From assembly GCA_037974335.1 (NCBI GenBank), contig CM075760.1, positions 7,747,432 to 7,811,431 of the forward strand: a stretch of DNA of 64,000 nt, in the 5' to 3' direction. The stretch is from Prionace glauca. Taxonomy: Eukaryota > Chordata > Chondrichthyes > Carcharhiniformes > Carcharhinidae. The notes under the pieces were generated by a model. It worked only from the letters and a program-made list of their open reading frames with translations. It did no database searches and was not told the DNA's origin. The position numbers were made by a program, and so were the translations under genes. Position 1 is the stretch's first letter; every line of letters starts with the position of its first letter. Positions 1 to 12,150 of the stretch are shown one piece after another.

Positions 1-1640
1 ACTTGCCTGCATAGCACAGTTGAGCAAACGTTGAGACATGGAGAGTTAGCGAGCACTGAGCCGATGCTCTACAGAGGTCTCATTCAGCCACCTAGTCTTT
101 GAAATTTCGTAGATATTAAGCAGAGGAACCAGACATTGACAGGGCTGATCCACTGAAGGATTCCTAAAACAGCTCCATGGCTAAATGTCTCAGATGTTGC
201 AGCATTGAATATAGGGAGCCGTTGAGCTGATGCAAAGACTGGGCCACACTCACCTGCATGGGCACATTGCTCAGGTTTTTAACAGGAAGTATGCACAGGG
301 AGAGGAAAACATATCTTTCAAGTTATCACCAGTTTACATTTGTATCTTGCTCAGACCCTACCTTACAGTCACATTCTTTGACCTGCTGCATTATTTTGAT
401 CGCTGCTTGTTTCTCGGTTCTCAGATTGAACTGTTTTTCGACATATAATTCTCCCCACCTGTTCTATCTTGTGTTCCCAGGCTGGAAATTCAGTTAGTGG
501 TCCGCAGAGGGCGCGCTCACACTGATAAACAGAAACAACAATTCAGTCTGAATACTGAGTGTCACCGGATCATGAACAAAACATCAAAACAAAACAGTAA
601 CACTCAATATGAACAGCTGAGCCGCAGTTGGTTTTTAACTTGTAACAATGCTAAAAATGCACTTACGCTTAGTTAACTCACCCTTAGTCTTTTGCTAATA
701 TTTCCTTCCATGTGTGAATTATTCACCATCTTTATTTTCCGTTTCGTGGTCGGTTTGATCAAAGGTTTATTTGATCAGAGTGTTTTACTGGCTCAGAAAC
801 AATTATATAAAATATACATTGCACAAGATTGACACAGAACCATTTAAACAATCCCTGCGAACAAGGTACCATCAGTGTTCGTTCTTATTTTGAATGGCTG
901 TCAACTGTTTTCTATCATAATTCGCAACTTTATAACAACCGGACCAGTAACTTCAATCCCACCCCTGTCCCTAACAATTCAGCAATATTCCTAATCAGCG
1001 CACTGAATGTAACCCAGCTTGGGATTTTTCTACTCACTGAAAACCACGTATCCGCCCACGGGACTAAAAACACGACAGGAAACACATGTATGTGAGGTGA
1101 GAATATCCGATCATATTGTAGCAGATTAATGAGAGTGCGGATTGGAACGAAATGTTTCTGGTTTGAACGTCCTTTTCATAGAGCGGCCAGTGACAATGTT
1201 GTAGGGCAGCAACTGTGTTGCATGGGGGTGGGGAGGCAGGGGGAGGATATCGAGCAGGTAATTGTGAAGTAAACATATTTAATCTAATTTCCAAATTATG
1301 TTTCAGAGTTTAAAAACAATCTGATATGATTAATTCCGATTTGTACGTGCATTTCAGATTTGAGTCTTGAAAATTCTGTCACTTATTTACTGTCCTCAAA
1401 TGATAATACAGAAGGAGAAGTCGGTTTTTTAAAAAAAGTTCACCTATGATATTACATGGGGTGATTTTGTTTTATTCTGGCATTGTCTAATCCAGATCCT
1501 GCTGCACTCAAAGGAAGTCTTACTCATGTCTGCAGACATGAGATAAACAGCAGCAGCAGCACAGTTCAGGCAGCCAAACATCTCTCAATTTCTATATGAA
1601 GAGTTGATCAGAGGAAGGGCTCACGTTCAGAGTTTATGAT
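1..1640. other. Anonymous intergenic DNA
   Basis: I see no gene here. The short open frames have no recognisable domain and atypical composition. The stretch is AT-rich, with a short CAG run near 1545-1560 and no convincing repeat family until the SINE fragment that follows. Confidence 0.5.
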
Positions 1641-1647
1641 GAATCAT

Positions 1648-1832
1648 CGAGTCATAGAAATAGAATCCTTACAGTCCAAAAGGGGGACATTCGGCCCATC
1701 GAGTCTGCACCAGCCACAATCGTATCCAGGCCGCATTCCGTAACCTCACATACTAACCCTGCTAATCCCCTAACACTAGGGTCAGTTTAGCATGGCCAAT
1801 CAATCTAATCTGCACGTTCTTGGATAAAAAGC
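1648..1832 (-). repeat. SINE fragment (tRNA-derived, elasmobranch type)
   Basis: Read on the minus strand, this matches the 3' two-thirds of the common shark SINE. The recognisable blocks are the 'ggcccatcgagtctgcacc' block and 'tttagcatggccaatcaatc'. The tRNA-like head is missing. Confidence 0.7.
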
Positions 1833-2305
1833 AGTCCAACCCGTGCACTCTGCATTATCTCCGGGAGCTACTGTCTGCTGGCTTTTCAATTTTGTTATTC
1901 TTTGCTTGAAGTTACAAGTCAATGTGCAGAGCGGAGAGACCAATCAAGAATTAATCTCCATGTTTTTCCCCAACATCAATTCAAATTCAAGTTGAATCCA
2001 ATTGATGATTCCCGCAAGAGATATGTACAAAATCCAAGCTCATGAGGCATTGCATCTGAGTTTGGGCTTTATCTGATGCTTAATATTAGCCAAAGGCCCA
2101 AGAAGTCTGCTGAGGTTACTGCAGAGTACTGGACAGTTGCAGCCAAAATGAGGACCGGCGCTGTCAGCCGGTCAAATATACAGCAAGAGAAAACCATCTT
2201 AACATTGCATCAGATTCTCACGCACCTGTTTCCAGCAGTGACCGAGATAACAGACTGCAGGATATGATCAGACAGACAGTTCCATCATCAAATCAGCCTA
2301 TAGAT

Positions 2306-2622
2306 AGAAATCATAGAATTCCTGCTGTGCAGTAAGAGGCCATTTGTCCTATCGAGCCTGCACCGACAGCAAACCCATCCAGTCCTATCCCCGTAACTCC
2401 ATGCAATTATCCTAGCTAGACCTTCTAACACTATTATGGTCAATCCACCCAACCTGCACATCTTTGGACTGTGGGAGGAAACCGGAGCACACAGAGTAAA
2501 CCCACGCAGAAATGGGGAGAACGTGCAGACTCCACACAGACGGAGGGCCAATGCCGGAATTGAACCCGGATCCCTGGCGCTGTGAGGTCGCAGTGATAAT
2601 CATTGTGCCACCACTTGGCTCA
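2306..2622 (-). repeat. SINE, near full length
   Basis: This is a minus-strand copy of the tRNA-headed shark SINE. The tRNA-like head (B-box-like 'gaacccggatccctgg', then 'tgtgccaccacttggc') lies at the right end. The conserved body ('catctttggactgtgggag', 'acgtgcagactccacac') and the tail ('gccatttgtcctatcgagcc') follow. Confidence 0.8.
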
Positions 2623-2675
2623 TGAAAAATTGAAATTATGTAGAATCCCCTCAACCTAACTGAGAAAGTTTAATA

Positions 2676-2757
2676 ATTTATCTGCCCTGTTTCGAACCGG
2701 GAACCTTTCATGTGTGAGGTGAATGCGATGACAACTGCAGGAGCTGTTAACAACAGA
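2676..2757 (-). pseudogene. tRNA-Val(CAC)-like pseudogene
   Basis: The minus strand carries a T-arm ('cccggttcgaaacaggg') and an anticodon arm ('ttcacctcacacatgaa', anticodon CAC) arranged as in vertebrate tRNA-Val. The D-arm and 5' acceptor side are degenerate and carry extra bases. It is most likely a dead copy or a tRNA-derived retrosequence. Confidence 0.5.
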
Positions 2758-2929
2758 GACCTTGAACTTCCTTTAAGTTGACATGGAGCCACCCAGAAAT
2801 CGAACTCGTAATTTTCGAATCCGTAATCAGATGCGTTATTCATTGTGGCACGGGCCAACATGAACGCAGGACCTCCCTGCTTCTGATTAGATCTTAATTC
2901 CGCAACCTCACTGCTGGACAGTTGACTAG

Positions 2930-4960
2930 GTTGAATTTCTCATGCTTTTTGTGCAGAGGACACACATTTTCCACATTGTTGGGTCGATGCCAGTATTGCA
3001 AATATACTGGAAGTGCTTGGCTAAGGGAGCAGCAAGTTCTGAGCACAGGTCTTCAGTAGTATCGCAGGAATATGAGCTGGGCCCATTGCATTTGCATTGC
3101 CCAGTGCCTCCAAATTTTTCTTGATAGCAAGTGGATTTAATGGTATTCGCTGGCGACTGGCATCTGAGATCCTGGGGACCACTGGAGGAGGCCGAGCTGC
3201 ACCATTCACTTGGCTTTTCTGGCTGAAGAATGCTACGAATTCGTCATCCTTATCTTTTACACAGATCTGCTGGGCTCCTCCACCATTGAGGCTGGGGATA
3301 TTTGTGGAGCCTCCTCCTGCAATGATTTGTTTAATTGTCCACTGCCATCCATGACTGGATGTAGAAGGACTTCAGAGCTTGGATCTGATTCTTTGATTCT
3401 GTGAGGTCGCAGTGATCATCACTGTGCCACCACTTGGCCCATAATTCTTTAAGGATTATGGGGAAAAAGCGGGAAAGTGGAACTGAGCCACGACAGATCA
3501 GCCATGATCTTATTGAATGGCGGGGCAGGCTGGAAGGGCTAGATGGCCTACTCCTGCTCCTATTTCTTATGTTCTTATGTTCTTATGATGGTAGATCGCT
3601 CATCTTTGTCTATCACTTGCTATTTTTTCCCGTTAGCATGCAAGTAGTCCTGTTTGATAGCTTTACAAGGTTGACACTTCAGTTTTAGATATGCCTAGGA
3701 CTGCTCCTGCATGCCCTCCTGCACTCATCATTGAACCAAGTTTGACCTCCTGGTTTGATTGTAATGGTTGCGTGACGAATTTGCCAGGTCATGAAGTTGC
3801 AGATTGGTTCCACTGCTGTTGATGGCCCACAGCGCCTCATGCGTGTCCAATCTTGAGTTGCTAGATCGGTTCGAATTCTGTCCCATTCAGCACTGTGATA
3901 GTGCCACACAACACGATGGACGTTGTGCTCAATGAGAAGGCAGTACTTCGTCTCCACAAGGACTGTGCAGTGGTCACTCTTACCGTTACTGTCATGGACA
4001 GATGTACTTACAGTCGGCAGATGGATAATGATGAGGCCAAACATGATTTTCTCTTCTTGTTGACTCCATCACCATCTGCTGCAGATCCTACTAAGGAATT
4101 ATATCCTTTAGGACCAGACCAGCTCGATCAGTGATGCTGCTGCCGAGTAACTATTGATGGTGGACTTTGAAATCCCCCACCCAGAGGACATTTTGCGCTC
4201 TTTAACTCCTCAGTGCTTCCTCCAAATTTTGTTCAAGATAGAGGAGGACTGATTCACCGGTCGAAGGAGGACAGTACATGGTAACCAGTAAAAGATTTCC
4301 TTACTCATGTTTAACCTCAAGCCATGATAGTTAAGCTGTTAAGGACTCCCGGTACACCACCCTCCTCACTATATACCAATGCGCTTGAACCTCTGCTGGG
4401 TCTATCCTGCTGGTGGGGCAGGATATATCCAGGGATGGTAACGGTGATATCTGGAGTCTTATCTGTAAGATTTTTTTTCCGTAAGAATGTATATGAATGT
4501 TTCATTGGTCTGTGAGACAGCACTCCCAATTTTGGTACGAACCCCCAGATGTTAGTAAGGAGGAATTTGCAGGGTGGATACTGCTGTTTCAATTGCCGTT
4601 TTATTTTCCAGTGCCTAGACCAATGCAAGGTGGGCCATCCGGTTTCATTTTTTTGTTGAGTCTTTGTAGTGATAGATATAACTGAGTGGCTTGCTTGGCC
4701 ATTTCGGAGGACAATTAAGAGTCTACAAACTTGCTGTGACTCTGGAGTCACATGTAGCCAAAGCATGCAGGGACAGAAGGCAAAGACGGCAGATATCTTT
4801 CCCTAAAGGGCATTAGGGAACCAGATGTTTTTTTTTCTGACAATGGACAATGGTTTCATGGCCATCAGTAGACTCATAATTCCAGGTTTTTTTTATTGAA
4901 TTCTAATTCCACCATCTGACGTTGCAGGATTCAAACCCAGGTCTCCAGAACTTCATGTGC
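2930..4960 (-). mobile_element. Non-LTR retrotransposon (LINE) fragment with endonuclease region
   Basis: The minus strand encodes pieces of a LINE polyprotein. Near 3685-4044 there are residues such as SDHCTVLVETK and VVWHYHSAEWDR, downstream of the endonuclease catalytic core. The pre-RT segment 'PPPVVPRISDASRQRIP' lies near 3021-3209. The start of the endonuclease lies toward 4.3-4.5 kb and an untranslated end near 4.6-4.96 kb. Many frame breaks show an old copy. This is an apurinic-type-endonuclease LINE family common in sharks; I leave its clade open. It is interrupted at about 3393-3590 by other repeats. Confidence 0.75.
3393..3590 (+). mobile_element. SINE scrap plus CR1-like LINE 3' end inserted in the LINE
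   Basis: Positions 3399-3442 match the head of the SINE in reverse. Positions 3443-3588 are the plus-strand 3' end of a CR1-like LINE ('ttattgaatggcggggcagg', then 'cttatgttcttatgttctta'). The host LINE resumes on both sides in the expected order, so this is a nested insertion. Confidence 0.65.
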
Positions 4961-5190
4961 ATTTCTGGATTAATAGTCGAGCAGTAATAACTCTGGGCTA
5001 TTGCCTCCCAAACATTCTTGATAGTACAAAGTAGCCTCAGAGTAAAATTAGATGTTCATTCACCTTCTCCTTTCGAAACAAAATGGCAGCAATATAATAT
5101 TTTTCACACCAAGAAAGATGAGAACTTTTGCCAATACGCAAATATATTGCTAGAAGTGTTTTGACAACTTTATTGAATATTTGTTTCTAT

Positions 5191-6071
5191 TCAATTAAGG
5201 TGACAAGCCAACAGATTTTTCAACTGCTCCCTGAATTTCCCCTGGGTCACTGCATAAATGAATGTGTTTGTGCAGCAACTTAACAACTGAAGCATATTTG
5301 CACTTTCACGAAGGATAAATTTGGGGTCACTGTATCCATTGATTTTAACATCCTTTGTAAATCGGTCATATAAGAACTGTACAACATAGGTCAACCATAA
5401 CAGGATGAAGCTACCTGAAATTGCAAACAGTAAAACAATGGACTTTCTCCTATTCTCCATCTCTTTATCACTCTTCTTCTCTCTATTGCTTTGGGCTGTG
5501 AGTCTCCTGCGGGCTCTATTGGCCACAAGGATGTGTCTGACGGTCAACACATTGAACAGAAGAATCATAAAGAAAGAGAGGCATGGTGTTAAAATACGGT
5601 CAGTCCAATCAAACGCTGTCCACAAAATCGAAGTATAACGGATGTCCTTTTGTCGACAATACCAAGGGACATTGTCAAATATGTAAATAGGTTCGTGTAT
5701 AAAGTACCAAGGAATACTTTTAAGGAAACTTAAAACACAGACCATTCCTATTACCACAGCCGCCATTTTCTCAGTGCAATATTTTGTTTTCAGCTTCTTG
5801 TAACAAATGGCCACAAATCGATCAAAGGTAAAAGCAACGGTTAACCAGACAGAACTGTCTCTTGTTGCATGAATTAAGGTGATGCTGAGACTGCAAACCG
5901 GAGTGATGGACAAAAAACTGCCGGGGAAATAAATGCCAGGGATCCGGTTTATTATCACTGCGGTGACAATAACGAGCAGGTCAGTCACTGCCATGAAGAC
6001 CAGATACCTAGTGATACAACTGGAGAGACCGCATCTTCCTCGGTTCAGGATTACAATAGCCACCAAATTAA
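5191..6071 (-). CDS. GPR139-like G-protein coupled receptor, gene A, exon 2
   Basis: This is the main coding exon of a class A seven-helix receptor at the plasma membrane, closest in pattern to GPR139/GPR142. TM1 starts NLVAIVIL. TM2 has FMAVTDLLVI with the conserved D. The TM3 Cys is in ITPVCSLS. The DRF motif (a DRY variant) sits in FTFDRFVAIC. ECL2 has PWYC, which can pair with the TM3 Cys. TM6 is SFILLWLTYVV, and TM7 is NTFIYAVTQ (an NPxxY variant). The exon opens after a 'tttacag' acceptor and completes a phase-1 codon (G+TT = Val) with exon 1 at 8757-8826. The spliced product is about 316 aa, full length, with no breaks seen. A minus-strand AATAAA lies at 5169-5174, just after the stop. 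The ligand is unknown. Vertebrate GPR139 is reported to respond to aromatic amino acids; carrying this over is inference. Confidence 0.9.
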
Positions 6072-7937
6072 CTGTAAACAAGAAAGAGAGAGAGAGAGTT
6101 TACAGAATATACTCCAAACAGAAGCCATGCACTGATCTGGATTATAGATATCTCATAGTCATGATGCTTGAAACGACGAATCAGAGATCATTGCAGGAGA
6201 ACAAAGTTATTTCAATGAATTAACAGAATTTCGTTAAATATGTTTATGTATCAATATGTCGACGCTGGCGATTGTGTACTAGTGAAGAACATGTTAAAAA
6301 TACATGAATATTTAAGACAACTAGTTAACAGAGCAGAGTCAACAGAATGGCAACTGGGATAATATTCACAAGCACATGATAACAAGTATAATAACGAATG
6401 GAACAAGCATGAGGGATATTGCAAAGATACGATTCCATAAAACAATGTGAAGAGACCAGAGTCATTCACATTGTGGTGACAATAGACCAGCCTTTTGGAT
6501 GTGTCTTCATAAACTTCATGGAGTAGATTGAAGTACAAATCTCAGTGAAAATTCCGAGACCTTCTTCGATACAATCCTTAACTTCCAACCGAAATGCCGA
6601 ACAAGTAGATGACTTAGTAGCTTCTCATGTAAAAACTAAAGATCCTCCAACATAGCATTCCATCAAAATTTCCCAATGTCGACCTAAAATATATCTTTAT
6701 GTCTTCAAGTAGGATTTTAATTCATTAATATGGAACTAAAAGAACGATGAACAGAAGTTACACCTGACGGCTAGAAATGAATGCTCTATTTTTAATATGG
6801 AAACTTTCTGATATCATATCCATGATCACTAGTTCAACTGTAATGGGGATACAATCAGGAGAGGGAAGGAAACTTCTACAAATCTTTCAGGTTTGTGTTT
6901 CCAAACGGAAGGGTGAGGGAACCGGCTGAAGTACTGAAAATGAACAGTCTTTGAGGTAAAAGGAAGAAAATAGTCTTATGTTGGTTTGATGAATTTCAGA
7001 GAGGTTGATTGAAATAATTACAGCAGGAAAATTCAAGGACAGCACAAGCATCACAAAGACTGTCCCAAGTGAATTTATTTCCAGCTGAAAATCCAAACAG
7101 TTAATGACTTCCAGAGAGAACAATAATTGAAGCGGACTGAAGAAAGCAGAACACCGAGATGAATATTCCAGTAAATATCTAAGTGCTGATACCTTCATAG
7201 CTCAGATGGAGCAAAACACAATTAACTGCAACTTACCTGCAATAAGTTCATCCCATAAAATGAAAGAATAATGTAATGTCTTAATTTATCAATCATAATT
7301 CGTTCATTCATTATGTTTTTAGATACAAAGTTGGCGATTAAGTGTTTGATTAATACATCTATGAAGGCGTATTTGGGAACCAAAACCAGCTTAGTTGCAT
7401 ACTGGACCTAGCATACATGGTTCGGTATAAACAATACGAATTTCATGTCATTTTGACAGTGACATGCATTACTTGTTAGCCCCTTTATTTCCATGCAATT
7501 CCTGCAATGATGTCAACAGTTAATAACGCTTTTCCTTTTTTCTGGCCTGTGCGGCTCTGAGTTGGACAGCTGGTCGCGTTCTGCAATAGGATCACTCAAA
7601 ATATTTCAGACAGACTCACTTTAAGGTTAGGCTGTATTTTCAATGGCCAGAGGTGTTTCTATGTATCACAATACCTTATCTGCTGGAGGTCATGGCATTG
7701 CATTCCACCGACGCTGAAAATTCTAAACACATATTTTTATGAAACGGGAATTCAATACCACAAGTCAGATAAACTATTCTCTTACCTAAATTCTCACGCA
7801 CATTCTGCCTCGATTTGTCTCCCCGTTTCCATGTATGTTATTTCATTGCCTCACAAAACTATTGGGCTGGAATGGTAGAGTGGTCTTGAGGTACCAAATG
7901 TCAGAATAATTATATTATTTCCTATTTTCCTATGTGC

Positions 7938-8285
7938 ACAGGGCGACAGGATGGCAAAGTAGTTAAGTTGCTGTGTCATAGAGTCACGAACCCGGGTTCA
8001 GTTCCATTCTTAGGTGACTTCTGTGTGAAGTTTTCAAATTCTCCCGGTGTATGCATATATTTTCGCTGGGTGCTCCTGTTTGCACCCACAGTCCAAAAAT
8101 GCCAGGATCGGTGTATTGGGCATGGTAAATTGTCCCTCAGTGTCCAAAGAGGTATTGGTTAGCGGGTTAGTGCAGTAAATGCACGGAGTGAGGGTAAAGG
8201 GCCTGAGTGGAATGCTTCGTTGGAGAACAGGTGCAGATTTCATTGGCCATTCAGACTCCTCTGCACTGTACGGATTCCATGGAAA
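7938..8285 (+). repeat. SINE, full length
   Basis: This plus-strand copy runs from the tRNA-like head ('gacaggatggcaaagtagtt', B-box 'cgggttcagttcc') through the 'cacagtccaaaaatgcca' body to the 'cactgtacggattccatgg' tail. It lies in the gene A intron, antisense to the gene. Confidence 0.8.
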
Positions 8286-8756
8286 ACTCCAACAACATGT
8301 ATCTTACAATTTCAATTGACCTCAATTCTGACTATGTGTTGTGTGTTGAAGAAACCTAGATAAAGCCAATCCTTTTCCTGACGAAGTCTTTCCTGAAATG
8401 ACGCTGGGCAGGCTGAGCTTTAATTTGAAGGTGATAGCACCAAATTCTGTACTTACCCTCATCAGCCAAATAATGTGTAATCTACCCAAACACATTATTT
8501 CATAATTGCATCACTTCCTTCTCGCAAGTCCAATGATTGCAAACTTCACTCTGGAGGGTTGCGATAGGGAAAGCCGATTAGCACCATATCCAACCATAGA
8601 TACAGATGAGCTCAAATGTGCCCAATCACCTAATACTAGCAACATCAACTGAAAAAACAAATAAGGTTCCAAGCCCTCCACCACCTGCAGAAATTTAGTA
8701 ACGTGGAAAATGATAGAACTCAATTGGAAAATGATCACCTTGCTGCAATACTTTAC

Positions 8757-8826
8757 CTGGAACAGCAACTGCTGCAAGAGCAGTGTAATAAATGCCATGT
8801 ACCAGGCCTCTTGGTGGCGTGTGCAT
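8757..8826 (-). CDS. GPR139-like gene A, exon 1
   Basis: This 70-nt first exon is too short for usual ORF calling. It reads MHTPPRGLVHGIYY followed by TALAAVAVP and ends CCA G|GTAAAG (phase 1). Gene B and pseudogene C have first exons of exactly the same length, with parallel sequence (MHxP...G...YY/FY...LA..xVP). The exon supplies the short extracellular N-terminus and the start of TM1. The intron (6072-8756) holds a full SINE at about 7938-8285 and otherwise anonymous AT-rich DNA. ATG choice: it is the first in-frame ATG and lies 76 nt after a TATA-like box. Confidence 0.85.
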
Positions 8827-8890
8827 TTTCAATGATAAGCAGCACTAAGTGATCCAGATCTTACAGACGCTCTTTTCGACATTGAAAGCA

Positions 8891-8902
8891 CCCACTATTA
8901 TA
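8891..8902 (-). promoter_or_regulatory. TATA-like core promoter of gene A
   Basis: The minus strand reads TATAATAGTGGG, followed by TGCTTTCAA, 76 nt upstream of the exon 1 ATG. The same block with the same spacing precedes genes B and C, which supports a functional core promoter. No expression evidence is available. Confidence 0.55.
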
Positions 8903-9247
8903 CCCGATATCCAATCTCAAGAGTGTTAATTAGACAAATCCACCTGTTGCATAAATTACAGTCACTGATCAAACATGTTTCACAACGTCACCACTTAGAT
9001 TAGTTACAGTCGCTGAATAAACGTCTAACTGCTGTCGTTGCTTTACCTGTTTTGACACATTTGAATACCTAGATATCATGTTTCTGTGTTTCGGTGGTCC
9101 TTGTCAAATCGTGCCCATTTGCCTGTGCTATCGGCTCATTGACCTTATTCTGTGTGCATCTAACTACAGGGTTTTTGGTACACTGGTGGGACCGCCACTC
9201 TGCATGGGGATTGGTTTGGGCTGGAGGGGTGGTGTGTTTTTGATAAG

Positions 9248-9388
9248 AGAGGGGATTAAGGGTTATGGGGAGAAAGCGGGAAAGTGGAACTGAGCCACGA
9301 CAGATCAGCCATGATCTTATTGAATGGCGGGGCAGGCTCGAAGGGCTAGATGGCCTACTCCTGCTCCGATTTCTTATGTTCTTATGTT
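9248..9388 (+). mobile_element. CR1-like LINE 3' end
   Basis: This is almost identical to the CR1-type 3' ends at 3.44-3.59 kb, 24.2 kb and 41.1 kb. It ends in 'ttcttatgttcttatgttg'. It is a heavily 5'-truncated copy just upstream of gene A. Confidence 0.8.
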
Positions 9389-9389
9389 G

Positions 9390-10010
9390 CATGAAGACAC
9401 AGTTGTGTACTTTAACGAACACATCCTGTGTTTGTGACTTAAGAGCTAATTAATTGCACTGACACCGCAAATCAATCATCAGTAATATGTCGCCAAAGTT
9501 AGAAGAACTAAATCAAAAATTCACTCAGCATCACCTGACATAGCTACATGCACAGAATTTTAACATCCGTCAAAATCAGAACTCCTACACTACCATTCTT
9601 GGATAGACCCAGTCTCACGATTAGGAAAGAAAAATAACTTGACATTTTGGTGGATTTGGGTACAGGAAAGAGCGTGTGGCCCGGAGATTGTCATCATTAA
9701 GGATATTTTTTTCCCTGATTGTTAAGTTGCAGGGTGATATTGTAGGTGCTTTTCCGCAAATTGACGTCATAACTAAAACCATGACTTTGTTTATAAACCG
9801 TATCAAGATATTTCCAAGCTGCCTGAAAGAATTGTGGATTTCTTCCCTGACAGGACAAAGGAATGTTTTTTTCTTAACTCATGAATGACTGTGGTTTTGC
9901 AGTGGATATGACATGTTCTTTTCTTCGATCCTTATTAGAAGAAGCCTTCTGCAGATAAATCGCTAAGACTTAAACTGATAAACGCTGCTTGACATATCAC
10001 AGTCTGATGG
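9390..10010. other. Anonymous intergenic DNA
   Basis: No gene or recognisable repeat was seen; the stretch is AT-rich with scattered short frames. Confidence 0.4.
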
Positions 10011-10014
10011 GAAT

Positions 10015-10142
10015 TTAAATAAGATTGTATAGATGGCTAGGGGAGTAATATTGGAAAAGGGAATTAGAATAGATAGGCACTTGATGGCCGGCAGAGGCAA
10101 GATGGGCCGAATTTCATTTCCGTTGCTGTAAATCTCTATGTA
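10015..10142 (+). mobile_element. LINE 3' tail fragment
   Basis: It carries the 'agataggcacttgatggcc' and 'gatgggccgaatttcatttc' blocks typical of shark LINE 3' ends, ending near 'aatctctatgtaatctct'. It is too short for subfamily assignment. Confidence 0.55.
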
Positions 10143-10214
10143 ATCTCTATTATTAATATGATATACTCTCATTTGTTTGCCATCTGTGCGAAACAATACC
10201 AGGCATTGACATTT

Positions 10215-11195
10215 ACCAAAAAGTGAACATCTGAACACCGCCCTCCGAGAGTTTAAAAGGAGGCCTGGTGTAGACAGCGGGCAGTGGAGTGAGAGGGAAG
10301 CTGAGTGAGGTACTAGGGCTTAGGAACAAAGGGCTTTGGAGAAAAGGACCAGGTAAGTTTGCGTTGAAATTGTTGCTCAATATTACTACAGGGAATAATG
10401 GAGGGGCATGTGATGTGCTGTTTCTGTATGATGTGGGAGCTGGTGGACCCCAGGGTCCTTCCATGTGACCATGTCTGCAGTAAGTGCAGGTTGCTGGAGG
10501 AGCTCCAGTTCAAATTAGATGAGCTGGCCTCTGAGCTACAGATACTGAGGCTCATCAGTGGGAGGGAGGGTGCCATTGATAATGGGGTACAAGAGACATC
10601 CACCTCCCCCTCCAGACTGGCTAACTCTAAGGGTCAGGAACAGGAGGGGGCTGCTGAGAGGAGGAAGGAGGGTGGGGACCGGAGGAAGGAGGGTGGGACC
10701 AAATGCCTCAGCCTCTCAATCTGCATAACAGGTTTGAGGTTCTTGCTTCCAGTGTGGATGAGAACGAGGGCTGTGAGGTTGGTGAGCAAACTGCACACGC
10801 TACAGTGATGCAGATACAGGACATAGGGAAAGAGAAGGTGAAAAGGAACGTAGTAGTAATTGGGGATAGTGGGGTTAAGGGTATTGACACTGTCCTTTGT
10901 TACAATGACAAAGTGCACAGAAGGGTGTGTTGTCTGCCTGGTGCTCGGGTATGGGATGTCACATCTGGGCTGCAGAGGAACCTGGAGTGGGAGGGTGAGA
11001 ATCCGGTCGTTGTAGTATATGTGGGTGCCAACGACGTAGGCAAAATACAAACTGAGGATCTGGGGAGGGAGTATGAAAAGCTGGGAATGGAATTAAAAAG
11101 TAGAACCGACAAGGTGGTTATCTCCGGACTACTGCCTGAGTCGTGTGCAGACAGGCGTAGGGTTGATAAGATTAAGGAAGTAAATTTCTGTGGCC
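10215..11195 (+). mobile_element. CR1-like LINE 5' end with ORF1 (zinc-knuckle and esterase)
   Basis: A 5' UTR-like start near 10215 leads to an ATG at 10398. The first ORF part carries a Cys/His cluster (CCFC...PCDHVCSKC), resembling the PHD/RING-like finger of CR1 ORF1, then a helical EELQFKLDELASELQ segment. The second part, in another frame from about 10703, is an SGNH-esterase-like domain with VVVIGDSG (block I Ser), GARVWDV and VVYVGANDVG (GxND). One frameshift lies in the GA-rich linker near 10680-10710. ORF2 does not follow, so the copy is 3'-truncated. This is unusual, since LINEs normally lose their 5' end. Confidence 0.8.
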
Positions 11196-11199
11196 TTGT

Positions 11200-12150
11200 G
11201 CATTAATTCAGAACCTCTCCAATACAGATGCTCAGCTTCCCATCCGCATCACTGATAAAGATTTTGCAAAGTATTGAATCATTTACGAACACTGACACTC
11301 CTGGTCCGAGTCTACTGGTCCGCAATATGGAATGAACATTTGGCTATCGCTGTTACAGAGAGGCAAAGTTGTAGAATTCCAATGTGACATTATTATTGAG
11401 TTCAATTCTCTCCAGACCAGGTCTACCTGTGACTACACTATCTATGGTAGCCCCGCCCAGAGGTTTCCTGTGCTGTTCTCACCCTGATCTGTCTCACCTG
11501 CGTTGTTTTATTAGAGTTTTTATTGGAGATATTGATCTTTTCTGCTTTCCCCTGCTTGGCACTATTTTGATCAGCAGTCCAATGGGGTGGCAAGCTATAT
11601 TCCCACTCTGAAAGAGGATTTCACACACTGCAAATTTACAAATTGAGGGAACATCGTGTGGAAGTATCTTAGGCCATTCATTATTCTATCACTTCTAATG
11701 AAGTCGATGTCTCAACTGAGAAAAAAAAATCCTTCCCCACCGTAACTGCTTTCCCAAACAGGATTCAAAACAAACTCCTTGTCATGTTGTTGTGAGGATG
11801 GATATTGTCATTCTCCATGTTAGAACAAAGCCATCAACGCTCAGGGGATCAGTCGGTTCCTGAAATGACAGTTGAAAGGGAAAGTAATCCCCTGTCGCCG
11901 GATGACCAAATTCACTTTATTCCTTTCATCTCTCGGCCAATTGTATGAATTGTAAATGAAGGAGCTATGAGATCATTGGTTGCATTGAAGTACATAGAAA
12001 CTTGAAGCTGATTGGACGTCACCTGATGACATTTTCAGCAGTAAACCAATCAACAAGGGCCCGGATATGACTCGATCTTTTCCACTCTTGACTAAAAAAA
12101 CTTCAGATTCAACCCGTTCTGGTCAAATTCGCCGCGAGCTCTCTACAAAC
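11200..12150. other. Intergenic DNA upstream of the TCR V gene
   Basis: No gene or clear repeat was found. A CRE-like GACGTCAC (at about 12016-12023, in 'attggacgtcacctgatgac') lies about 130 nt before the V leader ATG. It is a weak candidate promoter element, because cyclic-AMP-response-like sites are known in TCR V promoters. Confidence 0.35.

Noticed and set aside
9069-9453. Overlapping frames of 60-117 codons on both strands
   Set aside because: They lie mostly over a CR1 3' UTR and tail; no protein signal.
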